From contig OZ037871.1 of assembly GCA_964035575.1 (NCBI GenBank), positions 558,001 through 622,000 of the forward strand: a stretch of 64,000 nucleotides of DNA. The letters are read 5' to 3'. How positions within the stretch are numbered: the first letter of the stretch is position 1; every line of letters starts with the position of its first letter. Of this stretch, positions 11,113 through 21,308 are shown piece by piece. Made by a program: the position numbers and the translations under genes. Under the pieces are notes generated by a model, which saw only the letters and a program-made list of their open reading frames with translations, did not search any database and was not told the origin of the DNA. This DNA comes from Rhynchopus sp. YZ270_cl-10 (Eukaryota > Euglenozoa > Diplonemea > Diplonemida > Diplonemidae).

Positions 11113-11496
11113 CAGTAAAGAAAGTTTTTGGGAGATGCGCGGGACGCGTTGTGCACACTTTAAATATTTAAAAAAAAAAAACGACAATTATTCACTCGTA
11201 CTGCGAATGTACTTGACATTGCGGGTGCTAATAAAACACACACAAAGATACAACAGGGCAATGGTGGCAGCACAATTTGAAGTGGGGGGGGCGGGGCGGG
11301 GGGGGAGAACAAACGTTTTACTATTTTCTTTTCTTCAGGGGGGTTTTCCAGGGTTCCCACAATCGTCATCGGTCCGAAAAACGACGACGATTTTTTGAAT
11401 AAGTTGTCTGTAAAGGTATCCCGGGCCTATATCGAGCTCGAAGTGTTTGTACAAAACTAGGGGAATTTTAAAATGTTTTTTTTGCTTGTTTTGAAA

Positions 11497-11556
11497 GTGC
11501 TTAGGGGGGTTCAGCGAACCTCGTGACCCCCCCTAAAAACACTTTGAAATTGGTTG
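11497..11556. repeat. Short foldback
   Basis: GAAAGTGCTTAGGGGGG ... CCCCCCTAAAAACACTTTGA: complementary arms around a GTTCAGCGAACCTC centre. Confidence 0.55.
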
Positions 11557-11600
11557 TATTAGTGTAGATACCTCGGGGTTGAGGCCCACAACTATTTTTT
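11548..11600. ncRNA. Hairpin family H, copy 1
   Basis: TGGTTGTATTAGTGTAG ... CCTC-GGGGTT-GAGG ... ACAACTAT. The terminal blocks match the copies at 21262 and 53791, but the apical stem is a different complementary pair. Confidence 0.4.
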
Positions 11601-11810
11601 TTTTTGCACAAAAATTCAAGAAAAATGCCTTTTTTACTCTGAGAATAAGATGTCATTTGCTATGTCCAGCACTGCGCGAAATAGTTGCCCCCTTGTTGTT
11701 GTAAGGGACTCAACGAGGGTGTATTTCATAATGCCTCATTAGGAAGCTAATGTCTCAGAGGCGGGGGGGGGGAACGTAAAAAAGCTTCTGCTTCTTTTGT
11801 TTTAAGTTTT

Positions 11811-12276
11811 TTTATTCCGGTTTACAAAGTAGTAGTCCCCAAGCACAGGCCAAAATGCAGTGAAATAAGAAGAACTTTGTGTGTTAAAAGTCACCTTATT
11901 TCACGGCAATTTATGTGTAAATTGCACGGGGCGTGAAAAAAAGTCACCTTATTTCACGGCGCACCTGTATGAGGATTCCTGTGTGGTGGGTGGATTTCAG
12001 GTGGGGAGGGTGGGGATCTGGACAAAAATTTGGAGCTCACTCGAGCTTGTAAGAGGCGAAGCTCTTGTAGTTGCTTAGTCCGCTCTCGTATGCCTCCTGC
12101 ATCTTCGCCTTAAGCGTTGTCCTCGGCATTTGTTGTTGTTCTTTTTTTTCTTTTGATTAGCTCCTGTAACAGGTGATACGTGTGGTGTGGGTGGTATTTA
12201 TTTTTCCTGATCTCCCATCTCACTGTTTTTTGGCCTGTGCTTGGGGACTACCCCTACTTTGTAAACCGGAATAAAA
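11811..12276. mobile_element. MITE with ~48-bp terminal inverted repeats
   Basis: The left end (TTTATTCCGGTTTACAAAGT, then AGTAGTCCCCAAGCACAGGCC) is inverted at the right end (GGCCTGTGCTTGGGGACTAC, then ACTTTGTAAACCGGAATAAA). The 370-bp interior has no transposase but carries subrepeats of AAGTCACCTTATTTCACGGC. It is a non-autonomous DNA element. Confidence 0.8.
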
Positions 12277-12301
12277 TTACGTATTGTTTGTCATAAGGCA
12301 T

Positions 12302-12487
12302 CCGTTTTTTCACGCTACAGGTGCGCTCGTTACCTGCTGCACATAATTCACCTCGCTTCGCTCGGTAAATTATTTTTCCGTATTTACCTCGCTTCGCTCG
12401 GTAAATACTATTACATGGTCCCCTCGCTTCGCTCGGGAACCATTTCTGCAGCAGGTAACTCGCACGACCTGTAGCGTGAAAAAAAGT
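12302..12487. repeat. Foldback with three CTCGCTTCGCTCGG cores
   Basis: Arms TTTTTTCACGCTACAGGTGC and CCTGTAGCGTGAAAAAAA are complementary, as are TTACCTGCTGCA and TGCAGCAGGTAA. CCTCGCTTCGCTCGG occurs three times in between. Confidence 0.7.
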
Positions 12488-12889
12488 ATTCCTTATTTCA
12501 TACCAATAAATAGTTATTGTGTATGGGGGGAGGGGGGGGGGGAGACAGTGATTTGTGGAAGTGGGGAACCAAATAGGAATGGGGGGTTGACAGTAAGTCA
12601 CTCACACTAGATCCGTCTGCACCAAAAAAAAAAAGGGGGGGGGTTTGAAAAAATAATAAAGTAGAAATTTAAATCTGCTGTCAATCAGGCACTATGTCAC
12701 CAAAAAAACGCTGGAAAAAAGAACGGTGAAAAAAAAAAAAAAAAGGGTAAGCCAAAAAGGGGGGGAGTACTTGTATTGGGGAAAAAAAAACCACCCTCCC
12801 CCCAAATCATGGCGGGAAAGACTAAAATAATACCTTCATACTGGGAAATATGCAAGCAACATTTCCCTGAGGGTGCTAACGGAGTGTTG

Positions 12890-12972
12890 CTGGTGTAACA
12901 CTAGTCGTAAAACACTAGCTATTTGGGCTAATAGCACTACCAGTAGTCCCTCATGACTAGTGTTTCATTCGT
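12890..12972. repeat. Short foldback with ACTAGT arms
   Basis: AACACTAGTCGT and ATGACTAGTGTTT form the outer arms, with GCTATT/AATAGC inside. Confidence 0.5.
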
Positions 12973-13071
12973 GGCCTACAGAAGGCCATACAGAAGCGGT
13001 GGTGTTTGAAGGTATATTGTGCAAAGTGATGAGTAACTAAAAAGGAAGGAAAAAAAGAGAGAAAAAAATGG

Positions 13072-13112
13072 GTGAGATGAACCTAAGCCCTGTACGTTGA
13101 ATCACCTTGGAA
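13072..13112. ncRNA. Hairpin family A, copy 4
   Basis: GAGATGAACCTAAGCC ... GTTGAATCACCTT. Outer blocks are conserved; the inner right arm has diverged. A partial family T start (GTTGAAGGTGCAA) follows at about 13129. Confidence 0.3.
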
Positions 13113-13594
13113 AAAAGAAAAACGATGAGTTGAAGGTGCAAACAACAGGACACGAACATATATCACAAAAAAAAAACCCCCCCACAGACCTGGAGGTTGC
13201 TTTTTGCCTCAGCATTTTCTTTCACACAAATCCTCCATTGTAAAAATATCTAAACACCCCCCCCCCCCCCCCTAGGCATACATAGCGTGCGAATGACCAT
13301 TCGCATATATTCGCATGTGCGAATGCATTCGCATCCTGTTCGCATTCATTCGCATTGTCGTTCGCATCATTCGCACTATATTCGCACTATATTCGCATGT
13401 GCGAATGATGCGAACGATGCGAACACAGTGCGAACATAGTGCGAATGATGCGAACGTAGTGCGAATGTTATAGTAGTGTGTGAATTCTGTGGGTGTGTGA
13501 TTGTTGGATTATCGGGGTTTTTTGTGATTTTTTTGTGATCGGCATATTTTGGGATGAGCTTTTTTTGTCCCACTCTGGGTGGGTCGTTAGCAGG

Positions 13595-14911
13595 GGTACT
13601 GTACTGTACTGTACTGTACTGTACTGTACTGTACTGTACTGTACTGTACTGTACTGTACTGTACTGTACTGTACTGTACTGTACTGTACTGTACTGTACT
13701 GTACTGTACTGTACTGTACTGTACTGTACTGTACTGTACTGTACTGTACTGTACTGTACTGTACTGTACTGTACTGTACTGTACTGTACTGTACTGTACT
13801 GTACTGTACTGTACTGTACTGTACTGTACTGTACTGTACTGTACTGTACTGTACTGTACTGTACTGTACTGTACTGTACTGTACTGTACTGTACTGTACT
13901 GTACTGTACTGTACTGTACTGTACTGTACTGTACTGTACTGTACTGTACTGTACTGTACTGTACTGTACTGTACTGTACTGTACTGTACTGTACTGTACT
14001 GTACTGTACTGTACTGTACTGTACTGTACTGTACTGTACTGTACTGTACTGTACTGTACTGTACTGTACTGTACTGTACTGTACTGTACTGTACTGTACT
14101 GTACTGTACTGTACTGTACTGTACTGTACTGTACTGTACTGTACTGTACTGTACTGTACTGTACTGTACTGTACTGTACTGTACTGTACTGTACTGTACT
14201 GTACTGTACTGTACTGTACTGTACTGTACTGTACTGTACTGTACTGTACTGTACTGTACTGTACTGTACTGTACTGTACTGTACTGTACTGTACTGTACT
14301 GTACTGTACTGTACTGTACTGTACTGTACTGTACTGTACTGTACTGTACTGTACTGTACTGTACTGTACTGTACTGTACTGTACTGTACTGTACTGTACT
14401 GTACTGTACTGTACTGTACTGTACTGTACTGTACTGTACTGTACTGTACTGTACTGTACTGTACTGTACTGTACTGTACTGTACTGTACTGTACTGTACT
14501 GTACTGTACTGTACTGTACTGTACTGTACTGTACTGTACTGTACTGTACTGTACTGTACTGTACTGTACTGTACTGTACTGTACTGTACTGTACTGTACT
14601 GTACTGTACTGTACTGTACTGTACTGTACTGTACTGTACTGTACTGTACTGTACTGTACTGTACTGTACTGTACTGTACTGTACTGTACTGTACTGTACT
14701 GTACTGTACTGTACTGTACTGTACTGTACTGTACTGTACTGTACTGTACTGTACTGTACTGTACTGTACTGTACTGTACTGTACTGTACTGTACTGTACT
14801 GTACTGTACTGTACTGTACTGTACTGTACTGTACTGTACTGTACTGTACTGTACTGTACTGTACTGTACTGTACTGTACTGTACTGTACTGTACTGTACT
14901 GTACTGTACTG
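13595..14911. repeat. Tandem array of GTACT, about 263 units
   Basis: A pure 5-bp repeat over about 1.3 kb with no interruption visible. It leaves long spurious frames open on both strands. Confidence 0.95.
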
Positions 14912-14940
14912 CTGAATAACGTTATTCCAAAATAACACTT

Positions 14941-14968
14941 GTTATAACGTTATCGATAACGTTATAAC
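14941..14968. repeat. Perfect 28-bp palindrome
   Basis: Centred on ATCGAT: GTTATAACGTTATC and its exact reverse complement. Confidence 0.8.
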
Positions 14969-14983
14969 ACCCACAGTATGTCT

Positions 14984-15300
14984 TATAATAGGCTAATATT
15001 GGGCTAATAGCCTATTATATGCCATCTTAGACGTAGGCTGCAGTCGGTGCTGTAACATACACCTCACTCACGCTCATCAGTGAAAAACACAAGAGAAATA
15101 AGTTGTGTTGTGTCTGTAACGGAGTTGGCCTTAAATTTTGGATTTTTCGGATTTGTTTAACGGGTTAAGCCAGCTACCACCGTACCACCAGTGGTAGCTG
15201 GGAAGGACTGGAATAGGCTAATAAAATATTAGCCTATTCCAGTTTCATTAGCCTATTCTATAAGGCTTAAATAGGCTAATATCCTATTAGGCTTTATTAG
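14984..15300. repeat. AGGCTAAT/ATTAGCCT inverted-repeat cluster
   Basis: The words AGGCTAAT and ATTAGCCT occur many times in both orientations. A hairpin with GCTACCAC / GTGGTAGC arms lies at about 15172-15202. Confidence 0.6.
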
Positions 15301-15312
15301 CTTATCAGCTAT

Positions 15313-15880
15313 GGTATACTGTGTATACTGTGTACATTGTGTATACTGTGTATACTGTGTATTCTGTGTGTACTGTGTATACTGTGTATACTGTGTATAC
15401 TGTGTATACTGTGTATACTGTGTATACTGTGTATACTGTGTATACTGTGTATACTGTGTATACTGTGTATACTGTGTATACTGTGTATACTGTGTATACT
15501 GTGTATACTGTGTATACTGTGTATACTGTGTATACTGTGTATACTGTGTATACTGTGTATACTGTGTATACTGTGTATACTGTGTATACTGTGTATACTG
15601 TGTATACTGTGTATACTGTGTATACTGTGTATACTGTGTATACTGTGTATACTGTGTATACTGTGTATACTGTGTATACTGTGTATACTGTGTATACTGT
15701 GTATACTGTGTATACTGTGTATACTGTGTATACTGTGTATACTGTGTATACTGTGTATACTGTGTATACTGTGTATACTGTGTATACTGTGTATACTGTG
15801 TATACTGTGTATACTGTGTATACTGTGTATACTGTGTATACTGTGTATACTGTGTATACTGTGTATTGTGTGTACTGTGT
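15313..15880. repeat. Tandem array of TGTATACTG, about 62 units
   Basis: A 9-bp unit. Variant units (TGTACATTG, TGTATTCTG, TGTGTACTG) sit only at the two edges, and the interior is invariant. Because 9 is divisible by 3, five of the six frames stay open as peptide repeats (e.g. YTV). No other sign of a gene. Confidence 0.95.
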
Positions 15881-16052
15881 AGTGCGGAAATTGACCAAAA
15901 AATGAGAACTTGCCTGTCGCCACCCCATAATAAATGTTATTCGTATGTCATTCGCATCCTGTTCGCATTGGCCAATGCGAACAGGATGCGAATACCCAAT
16001 GCGAACAGGATGCGAATGATGCGAATGAGCCGTTCGCACGCTATGTATGCCT

Positions 16053-17303
16053 AGGGGGTTCCACGTATAAGGAAATCCTTAAGGACTTGCTGTCCAAAAC
16101 CCATTTTTTTGGAATTTCGGTGAAGAAACCACTAAAATGGGCGTGCCTGGCCGCAAATCGCCCTGGGGATCACCCATATATCCCAATAAACCACCTGACG
16201 ACCTTCACAGAGCATTTCTTGTCTTAAAAAAATCGATTTTTTGTGAAAAAAAGCCCAAAAACTGCGTCACGTTTGCGTCACGCTTGGTGACCAAAATTTA
16301 ACACTTGCCAAGAAATTTTCCCAATCAGACAAAACTCCTTCTAAGCACCTGAAAAACACCTCAGTCCACATCTTCTGGGGTCCCGGGGTGGAAATGTATA
16401 GTTTTTACAGCTTTTGGGGGTCCTGGGAGGGTCCCAGACGTATTCATGAGGGTCGGAACCGCTTAAAATGCCCGAATTTACCTCTTTTTCAGGGTGCTTT
16501 TTCACCTTAAAAATTCAAAAAAAAGTGCTCAGACAATCACAGAAGTGTCCAAACCCCCTCGGAACTACTCGCCAGACCCCCTGCGGGGTGGAGAATCATA
16601 TTTGCGATCACTTTTTGGGCTATTTTGCCCAAAATAACCCCGTGTTACACTTTTGTCCCGCTTGTCCCAAAATAGCCTAAAATACCCTATTTTGGGGCAA
16701 GTGTAACAAAAGTGTAACATGGGGTTATTTTGGGCAAAATGGCCCAAAAAGCGATCGCAAATATGATTCTCCACCCCGCAGGGGGTCTGGCGAGTAGTTC
16801 CGAGGGGTTTTGGACACTTCTGTGATTGTCTGATAACTTTTTTTTGAATTTTTAAGGTGAAAAATCACCCTGAAAAAGAGGTAAATTCGGGCATTTTAAG
16901 CGGTTCCGACCCTCATGAATACGTCTGGGACCCTCCCAGGACCCCCAAAAGCTGTAAAAACTATACATTTCCACCCCGGGACCCCAGAAGATGTGGACTG
17001 AAGTGTTTTTCGGGTGCTTAGAAGGAGTTTTGTCTGATTGGGAAAATTTCTTGGCAAGTGTTAAATTTTGGCCCCCAAGCGTTACGCGAGCGTTACGCAG
17101 TTTTGGGGCTTTTTTTCACAAAAAATCGATTTTTTTAAGACAAGAAATGCTCTGTGAAGGTCGTCAGGTGGTTTATTGGGATATATGGGTGATCCCCAGG
17201 GCGATTTGCGGCCAGGCACGCCCATTTTAGTGGGTTTCTTCACCGAAATTTCAAAAAAATGGGTTTTGGACAGCAAAACGCCCTTGGTGGAACCCCCTAC
17301 CCC
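16053..17303. mobile_element. Giant foldback, two ~620-bp inverted arms
   Basis: The sequence from TAGGGGGTTCCAC to about 16678 is repeated inverted from about 16686 to GTGGAACCCCCTA. Examples are TCCAAAACCCATTTTTTT/AAAAAAATGGGTTTTGGA and CCTCATGAATACGTCTGGGA versus its reverse complement. The centre is only about 10 bp. Arms differ at scattered sites and small indels. There is no coding capacity. It is a foldback-type DNA element or MITE. A transcript across it would form a long dsRNA hairpin. Confidence 0.85.
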
Positions 17304-17415
17304 CACCCCCCCTAAAAAACATAACATAACTCAAAACATATACACACACACGCACTTTTTAAACACAAAGGGAAAACAAAAAAAAAAAAAAAAAAAAAAA
17401 AAATCCAAAAGAGAA

Positions 17416-17925
17416 TCATTCAGCAAGAACATCCTGTTGTTGGATCTTGTTGGTTTCGTGCTCGGGGTCGTACACTGAGCGGCGGAGCTCTTCCGGGCGG
17501 ATGGGTTTCTCGACGTGCCCAGTGGCGTTGACGGCAGGGTCTTCGAGGAGGTTGTCCTGTTCAGGGGAGTCGGCCTTGCAGCCCTTGAATGCGAAATAGA
17601 CAAGAATGGCAGCGGCAATGACGCCACCGACGATACCAAGCACCATAGGAAGCTTGCTGTCGTCATCGTCATCCGAGCCAGAAGACGACGAAGACGACGA
17701 ATCAGTGCTGTTTCCCATATCCACATCCTCAGGACAGTCCTCCACACTCGATCCCTGCGCATACACGGCCGCATTACCGACACAGTAACAACGGTACAGC
17801 ACATCCTCGGGAAGGCATGCCTGGCGTCCACCGGTACCCTGGCAGGTCACGTCGTCACAGTTGGTGTTGGTAACCTGTGCAACAGACACAGCAAACACAG
17901 CAGCCACCACAAAGTATCTAAACAT
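17416..17925 (-). CDS. Small type I membrane protein, Cys-rich ectodomain
   Basis: A 169-residue frame whose ATG at 17925 is preceded by ACTTTAAAG. Residues 1-16 form a signal peptide ending near SVAQ. The ectodomain (about 17-65) carries seven cysteines, an odd number. An NST N-glycosylation site precedes a Ser/Asp stalk (about 75-92). A Gly/Ala/Ile/Val transmembrane helix (about 94-113) follows. A cytoplasmic tail of about 55 residues is rich in Glu/Pro and contains SVYDPE. It should sit in the plasma membrane or endomembranes. I do not recognise the family. The ordered signal peptide, stalk and TM argue that it is a real gene. A long A-run lies just past the stop. Confidence 0.8.
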   Translation of the reverse strand: MFRYFVVAAVFAVSVAQVTNTNCDDVTCQGTGGRQACLPEDVLYRCYCVGNAAVYAQGSSVEDCPEDVDMGNSTDSSSSSSSGSDDDDDSKLPMVLGIVGGVIAAAILVYFAFKGCKADSPEQDNLLEDPAVNATGHVEKPIRPEELRRSVYDPEHETNKIQQQDVLAE

Positions 17926-18187
17926 CTTTAAAGTAACCTATGAAAAAAAAACTAAGATAGAGCAAGATGAGAGGGGTGATGTTGATACCTAGGTGGTGGT
18001 GGTGGTGTGGGTGCTGTACGGTGCATGGCATGATATAGCATGGCATTGTGTATCACGTCATGTTAACATGGTATGTATCATAGCATCATGGTATACAATG
18101 CTGCCGTGTGGGGGAAAGGGGAAAGGGGGAAGGAGGAGGGAAGAAGGCTAGCTTCTCAGCGAATGTCAACGCTGTTGTAGAATTAGT

Positions 18188-18466
18188 GTGGATCACCATC
18201 ACGAAGACAAAGTCCCCGCTCAGCGTCCAGTGCCCTGGAAAAATTCTATCATCATTGAAGCAGAAAGTCGTGTTCTTGTTGGTGGTCTCAGCAGTATTGG
18301 AACATTCGTATCAAACACAGCTGTTGCTGCGTCAAACTCGAAAGATGGTGTTTTGTGTTTTGTGTTGGTCATCATTGGAATGGAAAAGAGTGTTTGGAAG
18401 AAGGTGAATCAGCTTCGAAAGGACGTTGTACTTCAAAGGGCTGTGCCCTCAGATGAAAGATGGTGA
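18188..18466 (+). CDS. Doubtful small ORF
   Basis: A 92-codon plus-strand frame with balanced composition (e.g. RVLVGGLSSIGTFVSNTAVA). No recognised domain. It would be the only plus-strand gene in the window. It may be chance or a relic. Confidence 0.15.
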   Translation: MDHHHEDKVPAQRPVPWKNSIIIEAESRVLVGGLSSIGTFVSNTAVAASNSKDGVLCFVLVIIGMEKSVWKKVNQLRKDVVLQRAVPSDERW

Positions 18467-19583
18467 ATGGTGGTGGGGGCTCCGTTCTTTTTTAGTTGCT
18501 TTTTTTGTGTTTTTTTTTTTTGTTTTTGTTTTGCTTGTTTTTTTTGTCTTTGTTTGCTTTTTTTATCGTTTTGTTGTCGTTATTTTTAATCACCTGCTAT
18601 AAGCGATTAAGGCTGAGCAAATATTTGTTTATTGTTGCACACCTCAGTTACCCTTTATTTATTTTTTTAAACCCTCGTTTTTTAACAGAAAAATTCATTG
18701 CTTCTGTGAAGGCCGAGGGCACAGTCACAAAAAAACAATGAACTAATATTTTTGTCCTCTCTAATCCATCTGTCTCACTTCCACTCACAGACAATCACAT
18801 TTGTAGGTATCTTGGTTTTTTTTTTCTTATTTTTATTATATTTCTTCTTCTTTGCTTCGGAGATCGACTCTTCGCCAAAAGGCTACAAATAACACCAACG
18901 AAATTCAGTTCTTCTGCGAATAGAAGAAGAAAAAACAAATGCAACGAAGCCCCTCATATAAAACTACAGAGCGTTCTGTCACACATGAAAATCAATAAAT
19001 TTAAAAATAAAAAACGCAAAAAATCTTCACAGACATACTTTTTTTTTTGAAACGTTTTGTGGGCATTGTATTTTTTTTCTTCTTCTTCTTTTTGGCCTTT
19101 CTTCGTTTTTTTTATAATCTGCTGAAAATAGGTTTTCGGGTGTTTTCCTCAGTTTCCAGTGTGAAGGGGAAGTGGGGGGGGAGTGGGTTACGCAATGAAC
19201 AGGGCCCCACTACTTGCACCTTGCATACATGGTACCTGCGAACAACTAAGTGCGCAAGGGCCTCACGTAGAAGATGTGTCCCAAGGAACACACACAAACA
19301 ACACCAGCAGGGGTCTCCACCAGACTGGAAGAATGTCTACAAGATGTATGCACAGCCACGAGTTCAATTTGCATGGGATGGGTTGGAACTAAGGAGCGTA
19401 AGAATGCGAGGGCTTTTAAAAGTGGGGGCGAGATCGAAAAACCGAAATCCTAGAAAATGCCCTGGAATGCACAAAAAGAAAGAGAAAAAATGGCAAGGCG
19501 GAATGGGAATAATTGGGGGAGGGAAAGTAGAAAAAAACGTGGCAGATATAACATTTAAGGGCCGGATATCATGGTCGCAGTGC
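18467..19583. other. Gene-free spacer
   Basis: T-rich tracts (18486-18600, 19040-19100) and a GC-rich stretch at 19160-19400 that shows no recognisable product. Confidence 0.35.
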
Positions 19584-20627
19584 TTATGACATCTTGTCAA
19601 GCGACTCAGTGGTCTGCTGCACAACCTTCGACGAGGAGTACACCGACACGTCAATGCCGTTCTTGCGGTCCTCCTCAATCTTCTCGCAGATCCAGTCGTA
19701 CGTTCTCTTCAGTCCGTCCTCCAGGGTGATGCCCGGTGCCCATCCCAGCACCTTCTGGATCAGAGTGTTCTCGGAGTTGCGGCCACGCACTCCCTCAGGT
19801 CCGGGGATGTGGCTGATGGTGAGAGGACGGCCAGTGAAGCCCATTGCCATCTTCGCAAGGTCGTTGATGGTGATCATGAAGTCGGAACCCAGGTTGATGG
19901 GGTCGTGGAAGTCAGACGCACAGAGACGCTGGATACCCTCCACGCAGTCGTCCACGTATGTGAAGGAGCGTGTCTGCTTGCCGTCTCCCCACATCTCGAA
20001 GCTTTCCTTCGAGGTGGCAGCCTTGCGGCAGGTTGCGGCAGGGGCCTTTTCTCTGCCTCCCTTCCAGGTACCGTGGGGTCCGTACACATTGTGGAAACGT
20101 GCAATGTAGGTCTTGATTCCGAAGTCCTGGCCGTAGTGCTTCACCAGCTCCTCAGTCGACAGCTTCTCAAGCCCGTACGCGTCCTGGGGCTGTGCCGGCC
20201 ATGCGTCGGCCTCCTTCAGTCCCGGGTTGTTCTCGTCCTCCTGCTTGGTCTCGTTGTAAACGCATGCAGACGAAGCGTAGAAGAACAGCTTGACGTCGTT
20301 CTTGCGTGCCGCCTCCATCACGTTGAAGGAGATCATCATGTTGTTGTAGAACAGCACACTGTGGTTCGACTGGATGAACCCCATACCACCCATGTCTGCT
20401 GCCAGGTTGTACACCTCGCTGCATCCCTTCGTGGCCTCCACACAGGCATCAAACTTACGCAGATCCAGAAGCTTGAATTCGTGGCAGAACTCCTCCTCCT
20501 TCATGAACTCGTTCTTCTTCCAGTCAGCAACCACCACGTGGCAGCCATCCTTCATAAGCTTCTTCGCCAGATGCGATCCGATGAATCCGGCACCTCCTCC
20601 GATGCACACTCTGCGCTGCTCTGGCAT
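19584..20627 (-). CDS. GME: GDP-mannose 3,5-epimerase, copy 1
   Basis: A 347-residue cytosolic short-chain dehydrogenase/reductase-type epimerase. GME converts GDP-D-mannose to GDP-L-galactose (and GDP-L-gulose), feeding L-galactose glycans and, in plants, ascorbate. Seen: the NAD-binding motif GGAGFIGSH (about residues 9-17), and SSACVYNE followed by YGLEK, which supply the catalytic Ser/Tyr-x3-Lys. Also seen are the substrate-loop Arg block KQTRSFTYVDDCVEG and a C-terminal LGWAPGITLEDGL. The length matches plant GME closely, and there are no introns. The chosen start follows CTTATAAAAA and CACAAAG; a longer upstream extension is rejected because copy 2 diverges exactly there. Copy 2 encodes the same protein. 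Confidence 0.95.
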   Translation of the reverse strand: MPEQRRVCIGGGAGFIGSHLAKKLMKDGCHVVVADWKKNEFMKEEEFCHEFKLLDLRKFDACVEATKGCSEVYNLAADMGGMGFIQSNHSVLFYNNMMISFNVMEAARKNDVKLFFYASSACVYNETKQEDENNPGLKEADAWPAQPQDAYGLEKLSTEELVKHYGQDFGIKTYIARFHNVYGPHGTWKGGREKAPAATCRKAATSKESFEMWGDGKQTRSFTYVDDCVEGIQRLCASDFHDPINLGSDFMITINDLAKMAMGFTGRPLTISHIPGPEGVRGRNSENTLIQKVLGWAPGITLEDGLKRTYDWICEKIEEDRKNGIDVSVYSSSKVVQQTTESLDKMS

Positions 20628-20660
20628 CTTTGTGTTTTTTTTATAAGAGTCTCTGTGAAA
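20628..20660 (-). promoter_or_regulatory. TATA-like leader of GME copy 1
   Basis: CTTATAAAA lies about 20 bp upstream of the ATG on the coding strand. The same word precedes the RING-CH gene. This suggests a very short 5' UTR or an A/T-rich initiator. Confidence 0.35.
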
Positions 20661-21261
20661 AGGGTGTTTTGACGGGATAAAATAACCTAATCGCAGCTGA
20701 AGCAACAGCAACAACCATCTGCCACGGCAGCTGCTGACAACCAACCGAAGCAAAGGACAATCAGACGAAGGCTTGCAGATGAGTTGATTGCGACAAAGGA
20801 AGGAGTCCCTCTCCCTCGGACTGGTCATCAAACGTCTTCGTCTGTACGGTGCACTGCCAGGAAGAGGCCTTCAATGCTAATCTCATCTCCGCCTCACACA
20901 ACCACCACGTCAAGACACAAATAGATAGACGTGAACACGAATATGCCTCATGCACAGATGTACAGCACTGCTACAGTCAACCACATAGGTCTGGACGAGC
21001 GATGCACAACGTCTATAGCGAGGATGATGACAGTGATGCCAGCATTCCACAGGATCACAAACGAAAGGACTTCGAAATAAAGAATACCTTGTACGACAGC
21101 TTCTATGAAAATGTGGCAGGGGGGGACCTAAAGAAATCGTACTCTTTTTTTTAACAATTGCTTCTCGTTTGGTGTATTTTTTTATTTGATTTAAGAGTGG
21201 TATTGCATTGCATTGCATTGCACCACTAAAACACGTTTTTTATTTTACTTTTGGCTTTTTG

Positions 21262-21308
21262 AAAACTTGGTTGTATTAGTGTAGCCACCCTAGAGTGTGC
21301 TCCACTAT
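21262..21308. ncRNA. Hairpin family H, copy 2 (intact)
   Basis: GTATTAGTGTAGCCACCCTA then GAGTGTGCTCCACTAT. TAGTG/CACTA and CAC/GTG can pair. It serves as the uninterrupted reference for the copy split by a MITE at 53.8 kb. Confidence 0.45.

Larger units (their letters stand above)
13268..16057. mobile_element. 2.8-kb TIR element with GCGAAT ends and two internal arrays
   Basis: The left terminus CCCCTAGGCATACATAGCGT followed by GCGAATG is repeated inverted at the right terminus, CATTCGCACG-type sequence with CTATGTATGCCTAGGGG. Both ends are followed inward by clusters of GCGAAT/ATTCGC words. The interior holds a GTACT array, a 9-bp array, AATAGCCT inverted repeats and a perfect palindrome. 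No transposase is seen, so it is probably a non-autonomous element that has accumulated expanded microsatellites. Confidence 0.65.

Noticed and set aside
13376-14938. Long frames on both strands encoding YSTVQ or LYCTV repeats
   Set aside because: Produced by the GTACT array. Open on both strands simultaneously, so not a gene.
15305-16054. Frames encoding YTV, IHS, CIL or VYC repeats
   Set aside because: Produced by the TGTATACTG array in nearly every frame.
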